A DNA stretch of 64,000 nucleotides from Rhizobium sp. JAB6 (GCF_003024605.1 NZ_PYJQ01000001.1:219001-283000), one strand, 5' to 3'; counted from the stretch's first letter, positions 1 through 9,174 are shown. Numbers and translations are program-made. Notes: generated from the sequence alone by a model not told the origin.

Positions 1-1378
1 CATAGAGCTTGTTCTGATCGGCGGGATCGGCGGTGAGCTGAATCTTCTTCATCAGCTCGTTGAAGGCCGGGTTCTTGTAGTTGAAGTAATAGGGATCGCG
101 CGAATAGATATCGATATCCATCGGCTCGGCATGCGCGACGATGGTCATATCGTAGTTGCGGCCGGTGAAAACGTCCTGCACCCATTTCGCCGGGAATTCC
201 GTCGGCTCGATGTTCATCGTCACACCGATATCGGCAAACATCGCCTGCATCACCTGGGCGCTGCGCGGCGCATAGGCCATCTGGGGCGTCTTGATGGTGA
301 AGGTGAAACCATTTGGATAGCCGGCTTCAGCGAGCAGCGCCTTGGCCTTGGCAGCGTCGTAGGACAGCGTGCCGGTCAGGTCCTTGTAGCCGGGATCGTT
401 CGGCGTGTAGTGGCTGCCGATCGCCGTGCCGAAGCCGGACCACGCGCCTTCGATGATCGTCTTGCGGTCGAGCGCCATCATCAGGGCCTGGCGCACGCGC
501 TTATCGTCGAAAGGCTTGCGGGTGTTGTTCATGCCGGCTACGACCTTGAGCTCGGTATTGCCGATCTTGGTCGTCAGCCTGGCATCGCCCTCGAAGGAGC
601 TCATGAGCTCCGGCGCGGCGAATTCCGGAAAGGCATCGAGATCGCCGGCCTTCAGCGCCGCGGCCTCCGCCTGCGGCTCGGAAATGAAGCGGAAAGTCAC
701 TTTCTCCAGCTTCACATCGACCGATTTGTTCCAGTAGTCGGGATTCTTGACGAGGTCGACATGGTCGCCCTTCGTCCAGGCGGAAAATTTGAAGGGTCCA
801 GTGCCGACGGGTGTCGTCTTGTCGTTGGCGGAGGACTTCGGCCCGACCATGACGGAGCTCGGCCAGCCTAGCCAATAGAGTAGGCTGCCGGTCGGCGAGG
901 ACAGATGCAGCACAAGCGTTTCCGCATCCGGCGTGTCGATGGAGGCGATGGTCGAGAAGAAGCGCTTCTGCGGATTGACGGAATCGGCGCCGCGGGCGCG
1001 ATCGAGCGTAAACTTCGCCGCGGCCGAATCGAAGGCCTCGCCGTCGTGGAATTTCACGCCGGTCTGCAGCTTGAACGTATAGGTGAGGCCATCGGGCGAT
1101 CTCCCCCAGCTCTTGGCGAGCTGCGGCACGATCTTGCCGTTTTCGTCTATGGCAACCAGGCCTTCGAAAATATTCTGCCAGGTGACCTGGCCGATTGCGA
1201 CGGGCGCGGCGATCGTCGGGTCGAGTCCCGTCGGCTCGACGCTCATGCCGAGATTGAGTGTCGTCTTCGCGGCCTCGGCCTGTGTCAGCCCCATCAGCAG
1301 CAGGCCCGCAGAAACTGTGGCGCCATAGGCAAGCCGGCGCGCGACGTCGCCCAGGCTCGGACGTGAAAACTTGGTCAT
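1..1378 (-). CDS. ABC transporter substrate-binding protein, family 5 (peptide type), C-terminus cut by window edge
   Basis: Periplasmic solute receptor of a Dpp/Opp/Nik-type ABC importer. About 459 codons are visible; the gene runs off the left edge with no stop. A Sec signal peptide spans residues 1 to about 36 (RR, then a hydrophobic stretch, cleavage near AEA). The mature part opens with a family-5 start (LNLGMSVEPTGLDP) and carries QNIFEGLV, the GVKFHDGEAF segment and GTGPFKF, all typical of the SBP_bac_5 domain. The ATG is preceded by AAGGGAAC at good spacing. It follows the S58 aminopeptidase and LysR genes on the same strand, which points to peptide or amino-acid-derivative uptake. 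Permease and ATPase genes would lie beyond the edge. The ligand cannot be told from sequence. Confidence 0.9.
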   Translation of the reverse strand, partial: MTKFSRPSLGDVARRLAYGATVSAGLLLMGLTQAEAAKTTLNLGMSVEPTGLDPTIAAPVAIGQVTWQNIFEGLVAIDENGKIVPQLAKSWGRSPDGLTYTFKLQTGVKFHDGEAFDSAAAKFTLDRARGADSVNPQKRFFSTIASIDTPDAETLVLHLSSPTGSLLYWLGWPSSVMVGPKSSANDKTTPVGTGPFKFSAWTKGDHVDLVKNPDYWNKSVDVKLEKVTFRFISEPQAEAAALKAGDLDAFPEFAAPELMSSFEGDARLTTKIGNTELKVVAGMNNTRKPFDDKRVRQALMMALDRKTIIEGAWSGFGTAIGSHYTPNDPGYKDLTGTLSYDAAKAKALLAEAGYPNGFTFTIKTPQMAYAPRSAQVMQAMFADIGVTMNIEPTEFPAKWVQDVFTGRNYDMTIVAHAEPMDIDIYSRDPYYFNYKNPAFNELMKKIQLTADPADQNKLY

Positions 1379-1534
1379 GTCGGTTCCCTTGCTTTTGCCC
1401 GCATGTCCGGCTTCCCTCCGGCCTGCGGTCTTTTTCCGGATAGTGTCATCTCATAGGCGCACACACAATTCCGAAAATGTGTGCTCGGTGTAGCCGAAAC
1501 CGCTGCACCGCTTTCGTTCTTTACCGCGTTTCGT

Positions 1535-2452
1535 TCAATCCTGCCTCCTCCCGGCGGAAAGTTGCTGATGCATGAAGCGCTCGATGAAGTCGAGCAGCTT
1601 GCCGGCGGCGAAGGAGAGCTGGCGATCGGGCGCGACGCAGAGTTCCACCGGTGTTCGTACCCCTTTGCTGCCCGCAACGGGCCGTGCGACGAGCTGACGG
1701 GCCTCGATCTCTCTTTGAACCGTCAGCGCCGGTAGCATGGTAATTGCTGCGCCGCGCAACACCAGTTCCTTCTGCATTTCCAGCGAGCCGGTCTCGAAGA
1801 CGGGGTCGAGCGCCAAGCCCTCCTGCTCGAACAGCGCGTCGAAGGCCTGTCTTGCGCCGAAGGAGCGATCGGGAACGGCAAGCGCGTGCGCCGCGATTTC
1901 GGCAAGCGTGATTTCTTTCGCGGCTGCCAGCGGATGGGAGGACGCGGCGATCACGTCATAGATCAGCTCCGAACGAAGGCGCACCTGAATCCCGGACAGC
2001 GGCGGAGCAAACAACGTCACCGCAACATCCGCTTCGGCATTTTTGACGGCTTCGATGGCGCCGCGGGCACTGGTGATGGTCACTTCGAAGCGCAGACGCG
2101 GATAGCGCAGGATGAACTCGGCCAGCGCCGGCGCAAGGATATTGGCGACGGACGCGCCATTGGCATAGATGCTGACCGTCCCGCGCTGCAGGCCCTTCAG
2201 GTCTTCGATCAACTGGTGAACATGATCCAGCTCGCGCAGCGTCCGGCCGGCGCGCTCCGCCAATAATTCGCCGGCGGCCGTCAATTTGATGCCGCGGGCG
2301 CTGCGCTCGACCAGCTGCGTGCCGAAGTAATATTCGAGGTTCTCGATCTGGCGGCTGATGGCCGTCGGCGCCACGTTCAGGTTTTCGGCCGCCTGACGCA
2401 TCGAATTGGTCCGCACCAACTCGTCGAAATAGATCAGCGCGCGGATCTGCAT
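1535..2452 (-). CDS. LysR-family transcriptional regulator
   Basis: Transcription factor of 305 residues, the usual LysR length. The N-terminal winged helix-turn-helix covers about residues 1-60 (FDELVRTNSMRQAAENLNVAP, then AISRQIENLE), followed by a linker helix and a periplasmic-binding-protein-like effector domain from about residue 90. The ATG has a strong ribosome site (GGGAGG, 8 bases upstream), and the gap to the upstream S58 peptidase gene is only 15 bases, so the two are probably co-transcribed. The binding-protein gene lies 156 bases downstream on the same strand. The likely target is this peptide-use module, with an inducer such as a peptide or its product. Target and inducer are inference. 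Confidence 0.93.
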   Translation of the reverse strand: MQIRALIYFDELVRTNSMRQAAENLNVAPTAISRQIENLEYYFGTQLVERSARGIKLTAAGELLAERAGRTLRELDHVHQLIEDLKGLQRGTVSIYANGASVANILAPALAEFILRYPRLRFEVTITSARGAIEAVKNAEADVAVTLFAPPLSGIQVRLRSELIYDVIAASSHPLAAAKEITLAEIAAHALAVPDRSFGARQAFDALFEQEGLALDPVFETGSLEMQKELVLRGAAITMLPALTVQREIEARQLVARPVAGSKGVRTPVELCVAPDRQLSFAAGKLLDFIERFMHQQLSAGRRQD

Positions 2453-2467
2453 GCGCGATGCCTCCCG

Positions 2468-3466
2468 CTAGAGGCCGAGTTTGGCGAAGCGGTCCCGCCA
2501 CGCCGCTTGCCCATCTTCGACCGGCAGCGCCGTTGCCTCATAGACGCCGCGGGCAATCGCGCGCGCCATGACTGTCGCGGCGAGATGGCAAAGCTCCATG
2601 AAACTTGGCATGTCGTCACGGGCATGTTTGCCGGTGGATGCTGCAAACACGGTGTCGCCGTCGAGCGGCAGATGGGTCGGCAGCAGGGCGCGGGCAAAGC
2701 CGTCATGGGCTGAGATAGACAGGCGGTGAGCCTCCGCCTTGGTCAGCTGTGCATCGGTGACGACGGCGCCGATGGTTGTGGCAGTGACATTGGTGCCCTT
2801 CAGGCGCAGGCGCGAATCGGTCACCTGCGGCATGCCAAGGCCGCCGAATTCGCCGTTTTGCTCGAAGGGAGCCGCCCAGAAATGCGGGCCGTCGCCGATG
2901 GTGGCGGAGCCGAGCGCATTGACGGCGACGATGGCGGCGACCCTGTATCCCCTGCTGCTGACGGCACTTGCCGAGCCGAGGCCGCCCTTCACCGTCGCCG
3001 TGGTGGCACCGGTGCCGGCACCGACCGTGCCGAGCGCGAACGGTTCTTTGCGTGCCGCCTTGAAGGCCGCATAGCCGAGATCGCGATAGGGCGAATGCAG
3101 CCCCCAATCCTTGTCTCCGCCATTGATGAGATCGAAAAGGATTGCCTGCGGCACGATTGGTACCAGTGCATCGCCGACCTTCAGGCCGCGCCCGATCTCT
3201 CTCAAACCTGCCTGCACCCCGCCGGCGGCGTCGAGCCCGAAGGCCGAGCCGCCCGAGAGCACGAGAGCATCCACGGTGCCGACCGTCATCGCGGGATCCA
3301 TCAATGCCGTATCCCGCCCGCCCGGCGCGCCGCCGAGGACGATGCAGGAAGCAACTGCCGGTTCGTCGAAGATGATAGCGGTGACACCGGAGCCGAGCGC
3401 AAGGTCGGTCGAGTGACCGACAGCGACGCCTTCGACATCGGTCAGGAGATTGAGGAGGTCAGCCAA
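2468..3466 (-). CDS. P1-family (S58, DmpA/BapA-like) self-processing aminopeptidase
   Basis: N-terminal nucleophile hydrolase of peptidase family S58, whose members act as L-aminopeptidase/D-amidase/D-esterase or beta-aminopeptidase. At 332 residues it is close to family length. Visible family signatures are GVAVGHST near residue 14, the SGGSAFGLDAA stretch (71-81), GTVGAGTGATT (146-155) with KGGLGSAS just after, and TTIGAVVTDA around 230-239. The last is the segment where the precursor is normally cut to expose the nucleophile, here probably a Thr at 230/231. There is no signal peptide, so it is cytoplasmic. It is first in a unit with the LysR regulator and a peptide-type binding protein, consistent with breakdown of imported short or unusual peptides. 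Exact substrate unknown. Confidence 0.88.
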   Translation of the reverse strand: MADLLNLLTDVEGVAVGHSTDLALGSGVTAIIFDEPAVASCIVLGGAPGGRDTALMDPAMTVGTVDALVLSGGSAFGLDAAGGVQAGLREIGRGLKVGDALVPIVPQAILFDLINGGDKDWGLHSPYRDLGYAAFKAARKEPFALGTVGAGTGATTATVKGGLGSASAVSSRGYRVAAIVAVNALGSATIGDGPHFWAAPFEQNGEFGGLGMPQVTDSRLRLKGTNVTATTIGAVVTDAQLTKAEAHRLSISAHDGFARALLPTHLPLDGDTVFAASTGKHARDDMPSFMELCHLAATVMARAIARGVYEATALPVEDGQAAWRDRFAKLGL

Positions 3467-3613
3467 TGAAAAATCCTTCGCCGTTGCAACGCGAGGCCGT
3501 CATGGCGATAGGATCGTAAAGAGGGTGAAAAGACAAGATGGGTTTATTCAACCCAAGCGGTCCGGAACTGAAGGCTTTGGAGCTTCGGTATTTCACAAGG
3601 AGCCGGCGCGGAA

Positions 3614-3631
3614 GCTTCCTTCGGAGGAAGC
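3614..3631. other. Perfect intergenic hairpin
   Basis: GCTTCCT and AGGAAGC form a perfect 7-base stem around a TCGG loop between the S58 gene and the next small gene. No T-run follows on either strand, so it is not a clear terminator. A second weak repeat, CACCCT...AGGGTG, sits at 3661-3683. Role unknown. Confidence 0.45.
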
Positions 3632-3728
3632 CATGCGAAAGGCCTCAAATAAGAAACCCCCACCCTGATTTTATCAAAGGGTGAGGGCTGGGATGGGAAT
3701 TGAGTAAAAGCGCAGGCGATCCGACCCA

Positions 3729-3923
3729 TCAAACATGGATCGGCTTGGCCTGTTGGCGGGAAAGGAGATCGCGGATCGCGAGCTTCACTTCGTCCGCATT
3801 TCTGAAATGCTGCTCGTCCAGATCATGGACATGATACTTTACGGCGATGAACTTGAGCCGATCCTGATCGGGAACGACGATGCCGACGGGAACGCCGGCG
3901 TATTCGATAACTTGCTTCTTCAT
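3729..3923 (-). CDS. Conserved small hypothetical protein (64 aa)
   Basis: Unrecognised small protein. I chose the start at MKKQVIEYAGVPVG because GAGGGAGT lies 7 bases upstream of that ATG; a longer frame to 3959 has no such site. The 64 residues show an N-terminal beta-like stretch (VIEYAGVPVGIVVPD), then FIAVKYHVHDLDEQHF and a charged helix near the end. No signal peptide or membrane segment. It stands alone, with about 260 and 510 bases of non-coding DNA on its two sides. Codon use resembles the neighbours. It is probably a genuine cytoplasmic protein of unknown function. Confidence 0.65.
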   Translation of the reverse strand: MKKQVIEYAGVPVGIVVPDQDRLKFIAVKYHVHDLDEQHFRNADEVKLAIRDLLSRQQAKPIHV

Positions 3924-4433
3924 AAATAGACTCCCTCTGCGCACGCACGGCGCAGACATGGCGAACTGACTGTCTTATTCCGGGAAGGAGGACGAACGTC
4001 ACATTCGACAGCACGGGCGGGAGCGCGCGCCCGAACGGTCATTGCCAAGCACGGGCCGCCCAAGGAACGAAGCAATGACTTTTCTATTCAGCATGTCACT
4101 TCCTCAATTGGCGTTGTACTTGTCAGGGCTCCAGTGGCGGAGCCCCGCGGTTACTGCACCGTTATCCACTATATTAGTAGATAATAGCGACTTCATCTTC
4201 AGAAACATATTCTGAAAGATGTCAAAATATCGACGATCGGGAAAATAAAATTCCGAACCTTGCGGGTCGCAGGGAAGGTTATCTCAATTGCCTTCGCATC
4301 GCCACCCGTGCCGGCAAGGCTCGCCGATCACCGGAACACAAATAGGAACTGCCGCGAGATTCGACAATGCCCCGGCGCATTAAAATTCACGCGCCGCTAA
4401 AACACCTTAATGGTTAACGGCGCAGCCGGATCG
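3924..4433. other. 510-base non-coding gap
   Basis: No open frame here has a convincing ribosome site. The stretch is richer in A+T than its surroundings around 4150-4260. It holds one perfect hairpin at 4126-4145 (GGGCTCC, 6-base loop, GGAGCCC) with no T-run. It lies upstream of the small gene at 3729-3923 and downstream of the aminotransferase fusion, so it should hold the promoter of the former. A small RNA is possible but not shown. Confidence 0.4.
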
Positions 4434-7394
4434 TCAAAATCCATCCTCCAGCACCTTTTCCAGCGCTTTCACGAAAAAATCGGCGCTCTCGGGGGCGAGG
4501 CATAGCGGCGGCTTTATCTTCAACACATTCAAGTGATCGCCGGTCGGCTGCATGACGACTCCGAGCTCGAGCAGGCGCTCGCAGATGGCAGCCGTCTCTT
4601 CGGTGGCAGGCGCCAGGCTTTCGCGGTCGCGCACGAATTCGACCCCGAGATAAAGCCCGATGCCGTGCACGGCGCCGATCAGCGGGAAGCGATCCATGAG
4701 AGCAATCAGCCCCACCTTCAGCCTCTCGCCGACGACGCGAGCGTTTTCCTGCAGGTTCTCATCCTTGAGGATGTCGAGAACGGTGAGGCCGGTAATGCAG
4801 CTGACCGGGCTGCCGCCGGCGGAGGAGAAGAAATAGCCTTCCTTTTCCAGCGATTCGGCGATCTCGCGTCGAGTAATGACGGCGCCGAGCGGATGGCCGT
4901 TGCCCATGCCCTTGGCGATGGTGATGATATCGGGCATGACGCCCTGGGTTTCGAAGCCCCAGAAATGTTCACCCAGCCGACCGTAGCCCACCTGCACTTC
5001 GTCGGCTATACAAAGGCCGCCGCGCTGGCGCACCGCATCATAGACACCTGCAAGATAACCATGCGGCAGCGCGATGCCCCCGGCATTGCCGTAAACCGGT
5101 TCGGCAATGAAGCCGGCAAGCCCCTCTCCCTTCTCATCGATGTCCTGCAATTGGGCCGTAACGTCGTTGAGATAATCGATCCCCGAATCCGGACCGCGGA
5201 ACGGTCCGCGATAAGTATTGGGAGAGAGGACGGGATGCACCCAATCCGGTCGCGTCGTCAGCGCCCGCGGATTGTCGGCAATCGAGGTGGAGACAGCATC
5301 GCTCGCAACGGTCCAGCCGTGATAGGCTTCCAGCAGGCAGAGCATGTTCCTCTTGCCCGTGTGCGCCCAGGCGAGACGGATTGCCAGATCATTGGCTTCC
5401 GAGCCGCTGTTGACGAGGAAGACGCGGTCGAGTCCATCCGGCGCGAGCGCTGCGAGCCGCTCGGAAAACTCGGCGACGGCCGCGTAATGGAAGCGGGAGT
5501 TGGTATTGAGCCGCGACCATTGCTTAGCAATCGCCGCCGTCAGACGCGGATGGGCGTGGCCGAGCGTCGTCACGTTGTTGACCATGTCGAGATAGCAGCG
5601 TCCCTGCGTGTCGAACAGGAATTCACGCCAGCCGCGCTCGATCTGCGGCGGGGCATCATAATAATGCTTCTGCGGCTTCGCGAAGCGGGCATTGCGCAGT
5701 GACAGCAGCGTGGATGGATCCGGCCGCGGCGCTTCGCATGCCGGATTGAGGAGAACAACAGGCGAGGGGGAGATGGCCGACCAGCCCTCCGCCTGATCCG
5801 CCGTGGCAAAGAGCGGCGGCACGAGGCCGGGCACGCGGCAAAGCTGGATGCGCAATCCCCCCATTGCCGAACCCTCGCTGCCGATGGTTCCGATCGCTGC
5901 GCCTTGCCCGATGGCCGCGCCGTCCTCGAGAGAACTCTCGATACCGTCGAGATGCAGGCTGATTTCTTCACCGACCAGCACGAAATGCTGGCCCTGCCGT
6001 TGCAGAAGGCCCGGGAAGGGAGCCGCAACCGTCGCGCCGGCCGGCAGGCAGATATCGCAATGCAGAGCGAAATTCTGCGGCGGCGCCAGGTTAAGCGGCG
6101 CGGCAAGCGAGAGGCGGAATTCACCATAGCGCGTCGCGGCAGCCCCGGAGGCGATTGCCGTCTGGGCAAGCAGCCGCCAGTCCATGTCCGGCTTCCGCCA
6201 GTTGCCGTCGGCAAAATCAGGGCCAGTGACGGAAAGATCGATCGCGGCAATCTGCGAGGGATCGATGTCGGGCAGCAGCGGCCCCCAGCCATCGGTCGCG
6301 ATCGGCGCGACATCGAAGCCGATCGTCTTGAGGATCGCCGCTTCCATCACATCCGGCTGTGCGCCGGTTGCGACATCGAAAATCTCGCGTTCGAAATCGA
6401 GATTGCCGCGCACATAGTCGTTGTCCGGATCGATGGCGAGCTGTTGCTCGCCGCTGGCGGCAAGGATGACGGCGCGTGCGACGATCAGGGGCCAAAGCGC
6501 CTTGGCCTCCGCTTCCGTCAGCGGATAGACCGCATGATAGGCCTTGATGGCAGGAAGGATGTAGAAGGGGTTGCCGTCCGCGTGGTGCAGCAATGATGCG
6601 CAGGTGACGGCGAGATCGCCCACCAGCCAGCCCTGAATGATATCGCCGAAATCGATGACGCCATCGGGGACGGGTTGTCCATGCGCATCCGGATGGCTGA
6701 CGACGTTGTCGTCCGTGACATCGTGATGCACGGGCTGCACGCGCAATTGGCTTGCAAGCGGCTGGATGCGCTTGACGGCAGCCACCATGGCCTTGGCGAT
6801 GCGATCGCGTGCCTCGTGGTCCGTGATCGCCGACAGAAGCTGTACGGCGACCGGCCCGGCGCGCCGCAGGTCCCATTGCAGGTTTCGATGAAGGCCAGGA
6901 TGGTCGAAATCGGCAAGGTCTCGGGCAAGCCGTGCCGAAAGCGCGCCCAGGCCGGCGGCTGCGGCAGGCGGCAGATGCTTGCGCCGCGTCAGCGTCCGGC
7001 CCGGGAGAAAGCCGAGCAGGCGAACGAGATAATCCTGTTCGCGAAGGGTAACGGCGAGAATGTCGCGGCCATTGAGAGAGGGCACGACTTCAGGCACGCG
7101 CGGCGCATCCGGTTTGGCGTGCAGGTGACGGATGGCGGCATTCTGCGCTTCCAGCTCGACCAGTTCATATTCGGGCCGGCAGATCTTCAGCACATAGGCG
7201 TTGTCGCCGGCATCGATGCGATAGTTGCGGTCCTGCTGGCTGCCGAGCTCGGTCAGCGTCCCGCTCAGGCCGTAATGCGTCTGCAGGATTTCGGCTGCCT
7301 CTTCCGGCGTCACGTCCGGTCTCGGCAGTTGCATACGGTTCACGAGCGTGGCGTCGGCCATGGCATCCCCCGGACGGTTCATTTGCATCGACAC
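4434..7394 (-). CDS. Three-domain protein: APH-type kinase, M23-like domain, class-III aminotransferase
   Basis: A 986-residue fusion. Residues about 25-330 are an aminoglycoside-phosphotransferase/homoserine-kinase-like domain: K70 in YVLK, the catalytic loop HHDVTDDN at 223-230, and metal-binding VIDFGD with D248. About 430-560 is an M23/lipoyl-like beta domain without a visible zinc triad. About 580-980 is a fold-type-I PLP aminotransferase: NSGSEAND, IADEVQVGYGR, and the PLP lysine K828 in AKGMGNG. The halves resemble human hydroxylysine kinase and the ammoniophospholyases AGXT2L1/2, so phosphorylation of an amino alcohol followed by ammonia/phosphate elimination is plausible; this is inference. 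The listed start is a GTG; an ATG 12 codons in has GGGGGA just upstream and may be the true start. No operon partner is evident. Confidence 0.85.
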   Translation of the reverse strand: MSMQMNRPGDAMADATLVNRMQLPRPDVTPEEAAEILQTHYGLSGTLTELGSQQDRNYRIDAGDNAYVLKICRPEYELVELEAQNAAIRHLHAKPDAPRVPEVVPSLNGRDILAVTLREQDYLVRLLGFLPGRTLTRRKHLPPAAAAGLGALSARLARDLADFDHPGLHRNLQWDLRRAGPVAVQLLSAITDHEARDRIAKAMVAAVKRIQPLASQLRVQPVHHDVTDDNVVSHPDAHGQPVPDGVIDFGDIIQGWLVGDLAVTCASLLHHADGNPFYILPAIKAYHAVYPLTEAEAKALWPLIVARAVILAASGEQQLAIDPDNDYVRGNLDFEREIFDVATGAQPDVMEAAILKTIGFDVAPIATDGWGPLLPDIDPSQIAAIDLSVTGPDFADGNWRKPDMDWRLLAQTAIASGAAATRYGEFRLSLAAPLNLAPPQNFALHCDICLPAGATVAAPFPGLLQRQGQHFVLVGEEISLHLDGIESSLEDGAAIGQGAAIGTIGSEGSAMGGLRIQLCRVPGLVPPLFATADQAEGWSAISPSPVVLLNPACEAPRPDPSTLLSLRNARFAKPQKHYYDAPPQIERGWREFLFDTQGRCYLDMVNNVTTLGHAHPRLTAAIAKQWSRLNTNSRFHYAAVAEFSERLAALAPDGLDRVFLVNSGSEANDLAIRLAWAHTGKRNMLCLLEAYHGWTVASDAVSTSIADNPRALTTRPDWVHPVLSPNTYRGPFRGPDSGIDYLNDVTAQLQDIDEKGEGLAGFIAEPVYGNAGGIALPHGYLAGVYDAVRQRGGLCIADEVQVGYGRLGEHFWGFETQGVMPDIITIAKGMGNGHPLGAVITRREIAESLEKEGYFFSSAGGSPVSCITGLTVLDILKDENLQENARVVGERLKVGLIALMDRFPLIGAVHGIGLYLGVEFVRDRESLAPATEETAAICERLLELGVVMQPTGDHLNVLKIKPPLCLAPESADFFVKALEKVLEDGF

Positions 7395-7496
7395 TAAACC
7401 ATTCCATATTAAAGAAAATTACCCAAAGCAGATAGGGCTGTCGAGCGATGGGGAGGAAGATAGGCCACGGAATGCGGGCCGGCCAGCCGTAACGGC

Positions 7497-8048
7497 CTAT
7501 TCGACCTCGATGGAATAGCTGCAACCGGCAAGTGTCTTGCCGGGATGGGTATCGACCGTGGAGACGCTGAGTAAGATGCGCGTTTCCAGCACGGTGTCCG
7601 AATTTGCCTGCTGATCCTTGTGTGACAGGATGACCTTCTCGCCGAGAAATTTGTTTGGCTGGTCGATCGAGGCCGTTACGTCTAGCTGTTTGGCCAGCGG
7701 AAAAGGATTTGCCTCGTCGAATACCGCAAGCGGTCCGGTGGAGGTAAAGACGATCCTGTTCGTTCGCCGTCCGAAGACGGTCACAGGCGTCGAAAGCTGG
7801 AATTCCCGCAAAAACGGATTGTCCGACGGCAGTTCACTAGCCCCCAACTGCTTCATGGCCTTCGTGCTTTCCGGTCCGGTCAGCCACAGGGCGAAATTAT
7901 TATAGCTCGGCACGTCATAGGTCGTGCATTCGATCAGCTTGGCGAGATCGATCTTGGAAGGGTCCTGTTCCGCCGTTTCGGCATGGGATGCCGGCGCAGA
8001 TAGCAGGAACGCCGCGAGCAGCAGCGTTCCATTGCGGTAGAATGACAT
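7497..8048 (-). CDS. Exported hypothetical protein (183 aa)
   Basis: Function not recognised. The start at MSFYRN is supported by AAGGAGAGG just upstream; an earlier in-frame ATG lacks one. Residues 1-23 form a Sec signal peptide (hydrophobic LLLAAFLLSAPA, cleavage after SHA). The mature part, about 160 residues, begins with acidic ETAEQDPSKIDL and has two cysteines, one near the start (IECTTYDVPSY) and one near the C-terminus (LAGCSYS), which could pair in the periplasm. The rest looks beta-rich. It lies between the aminotransferase fusion and purU on the same strand, about 100 bases from each, so co-transcription with either is uncertain. Confidence 0.7.
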   Translation of the reverse strand: MSFYRNGTLLLAAFLLSAPASHAETAEQDPSKIDLAKLIECTTYDVPSYNNFALWLTGPESTKAMKQLGASELPSDNPFLREFQLSTPVTVFGRRTNRIVFTSTGPLAVFDEANPFPLAKQLDVTASIDQPNKFLGEKVILSHKDQQANSDTVLETRILLSVSTVDTHPGKTLAGCSYSIEVE

Positions 8049-8147
8049 GTCCTCTCCTTGATCTCCGGGGCGATTCGACAGCGGTGATATCAAATCGCAC
8101 TTCGGAGCGAAAAGGAAAGAAGGTGGCCTAAATCGAGGCTCGGCGCC

Positions 8148-9032
8148 TCACCCCATGCGCTCTGAGGCATAGGAGCCGGGGCTTGCCGGGAAGACGACGG
8201 TGCGGTTGCCGTTGAGGAAGGTGCGGAAATGGATATGCGCATGGATGGCGCGCGCCAGCACCTGGCTCTCCACGTCGCGGCCGATCGAGACATAATCCTC
8301 GGCCGACTGCGCATGCGTGATGCGTGCCGTGTCCTGCTCGATGATCGGTCCCTCGTCGAGATCGGCCGTGACATAATGCGCCGTCGCCCCGATCAGCTTC
8401 ACGCCGCGCTCATAGGCCTGCTTGTAGGGGTTTGCCCCCTTGAAGGACGGCAGGAAGGAATGGTGGATGTTGATGATGCGGCCCGACATCTTCCGGCAGA
8501 GCGCATCCGACAGCACCTGCATGTAACGCGCCAGCACCACGAGTTCGGTGCCGGTCTGCTCGACGATATCGAGCAACTGGGCCTCGGCCTGCGGCTTGTT
8601 GTCCTTCGTCACCTTGATGTGGTGGAAGGGAATGTCGTGATTGACGACGACCTTCTGGTAATCGAAATGGTTGGAGACGACGCCGACGATGTCGATCGGC
8701 AGCGCCCCGATCTTCCAGCGGTAGAGCAGGTCGTTGAGGCAATGGCCGAAGCGCGAGACCATGAGCAGCACCTTCATGCGCTTCTTGGCGTCATGGATCT
8801 CAGAAACCATGGCAAACTTTTCCGCGATCGGCTTGAAGCCTTCCACGAGGGCCGCCTCGCCGACGCCTTCTTCCGAGATGAAGGAGACGCGCATGAAGAA
8901 CATGCCGGTATCGAGGTCGTCGAACTGGCTGGAATCGACGATGTTGCAGCCCTGCTCGGCCAGATAGTTCGAGATCGCCGCAACGATCCCACGTGTCGAT
9001 TTGCACGCCACTGTCAATACATAGCTCGTCAT
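8148..9032 (-). CDS. purU: Formyltetrahydrofolate deformylase
   Basis: Hydrolyses 10-formyl-tetrahydrofolate to formate and tetrahydrofolate, supplying formate for purine synthesis and balancing one-carbon pools. At 294 residues it has the standard architecture: an N-terminal ACT domain (about 1-85: VACKSTRGIVAAISNYLAEQGCNI) and a formyltransferase-type catalytic domain. The catalytic segment is clear: NIHHSFLPSFKGANPY with the Asn and His, followed by GATAHYVTADLDEGPI containing the Asp. The ATG follows purine-rich AGAAGAGAAGAGAC. It stands alone between an exported protein and the polysaccharide locus. I looked for a folate-type riboswitch in its 150-base leader and saw none I could defend. 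Confidence 0.95.
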   Translation of the reverse strand: MTSYVLTVACKSTRGIVAAISNYLAEQGCNIVDSSQFDDLDTGMFFMRVSFISEEGVGEAALVEGFKPIAEKFAMVSEIHDAKKRMKVLLMVSRFGHCLNDLLYRWKIGALPIDIVGVVSNHFDYQKVVVNHDIPFHHIKVTKDNKPQAEAQLLDIVEQTGTELVVLARYMQVLSDALCRKMSGRIINIHHSFLPSFKGANPYKQAYERGVKLIGATAHYVTADLDEGPIIEQDTARITHAQSAEDYVSIGRDVESQVLARAIHAHIHFRTFLNGNRTVVFPASPGSYASERMG

Positions 9033-9142
9033 GTCTCTTCTCTTCTATCCCGAGGATGTCCGTCTGCTTAGATGAAATCGGAGGACTGGGAAATACCTCC
9101 CCCCAGCCATGTTTCGACGGATATTTAGGCAGGATGACGGGC

Positions 9143-9174
9143 AAAAAGCCGTTCCCGTTGCGTCTTCGAACGGC
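9143..9174 (-). terminator. Intrinsic terminator after the VpsF-like gene
   Basis: On the minus strand GCCGTTC and GAACGGC form a perfect 7-base stem around a 13-base loop, followed directly by TTTTT. It begins 12 bases past the stop codon at 9186, so it ends the GH5-VpsF transcript and separates it from purU. Confidence 0.75.

Noticed and set aside
131-871. 246-codon + strand open frame at the left edge
   Set aside because: It lies antisense to the peptide-binding protein gene, which reads through without stops and has a signal peptide.
4533-5702. 389-codon open frame antisense to the aminotransferase
   Set aside because: Shadow of the PLP domain coding region.
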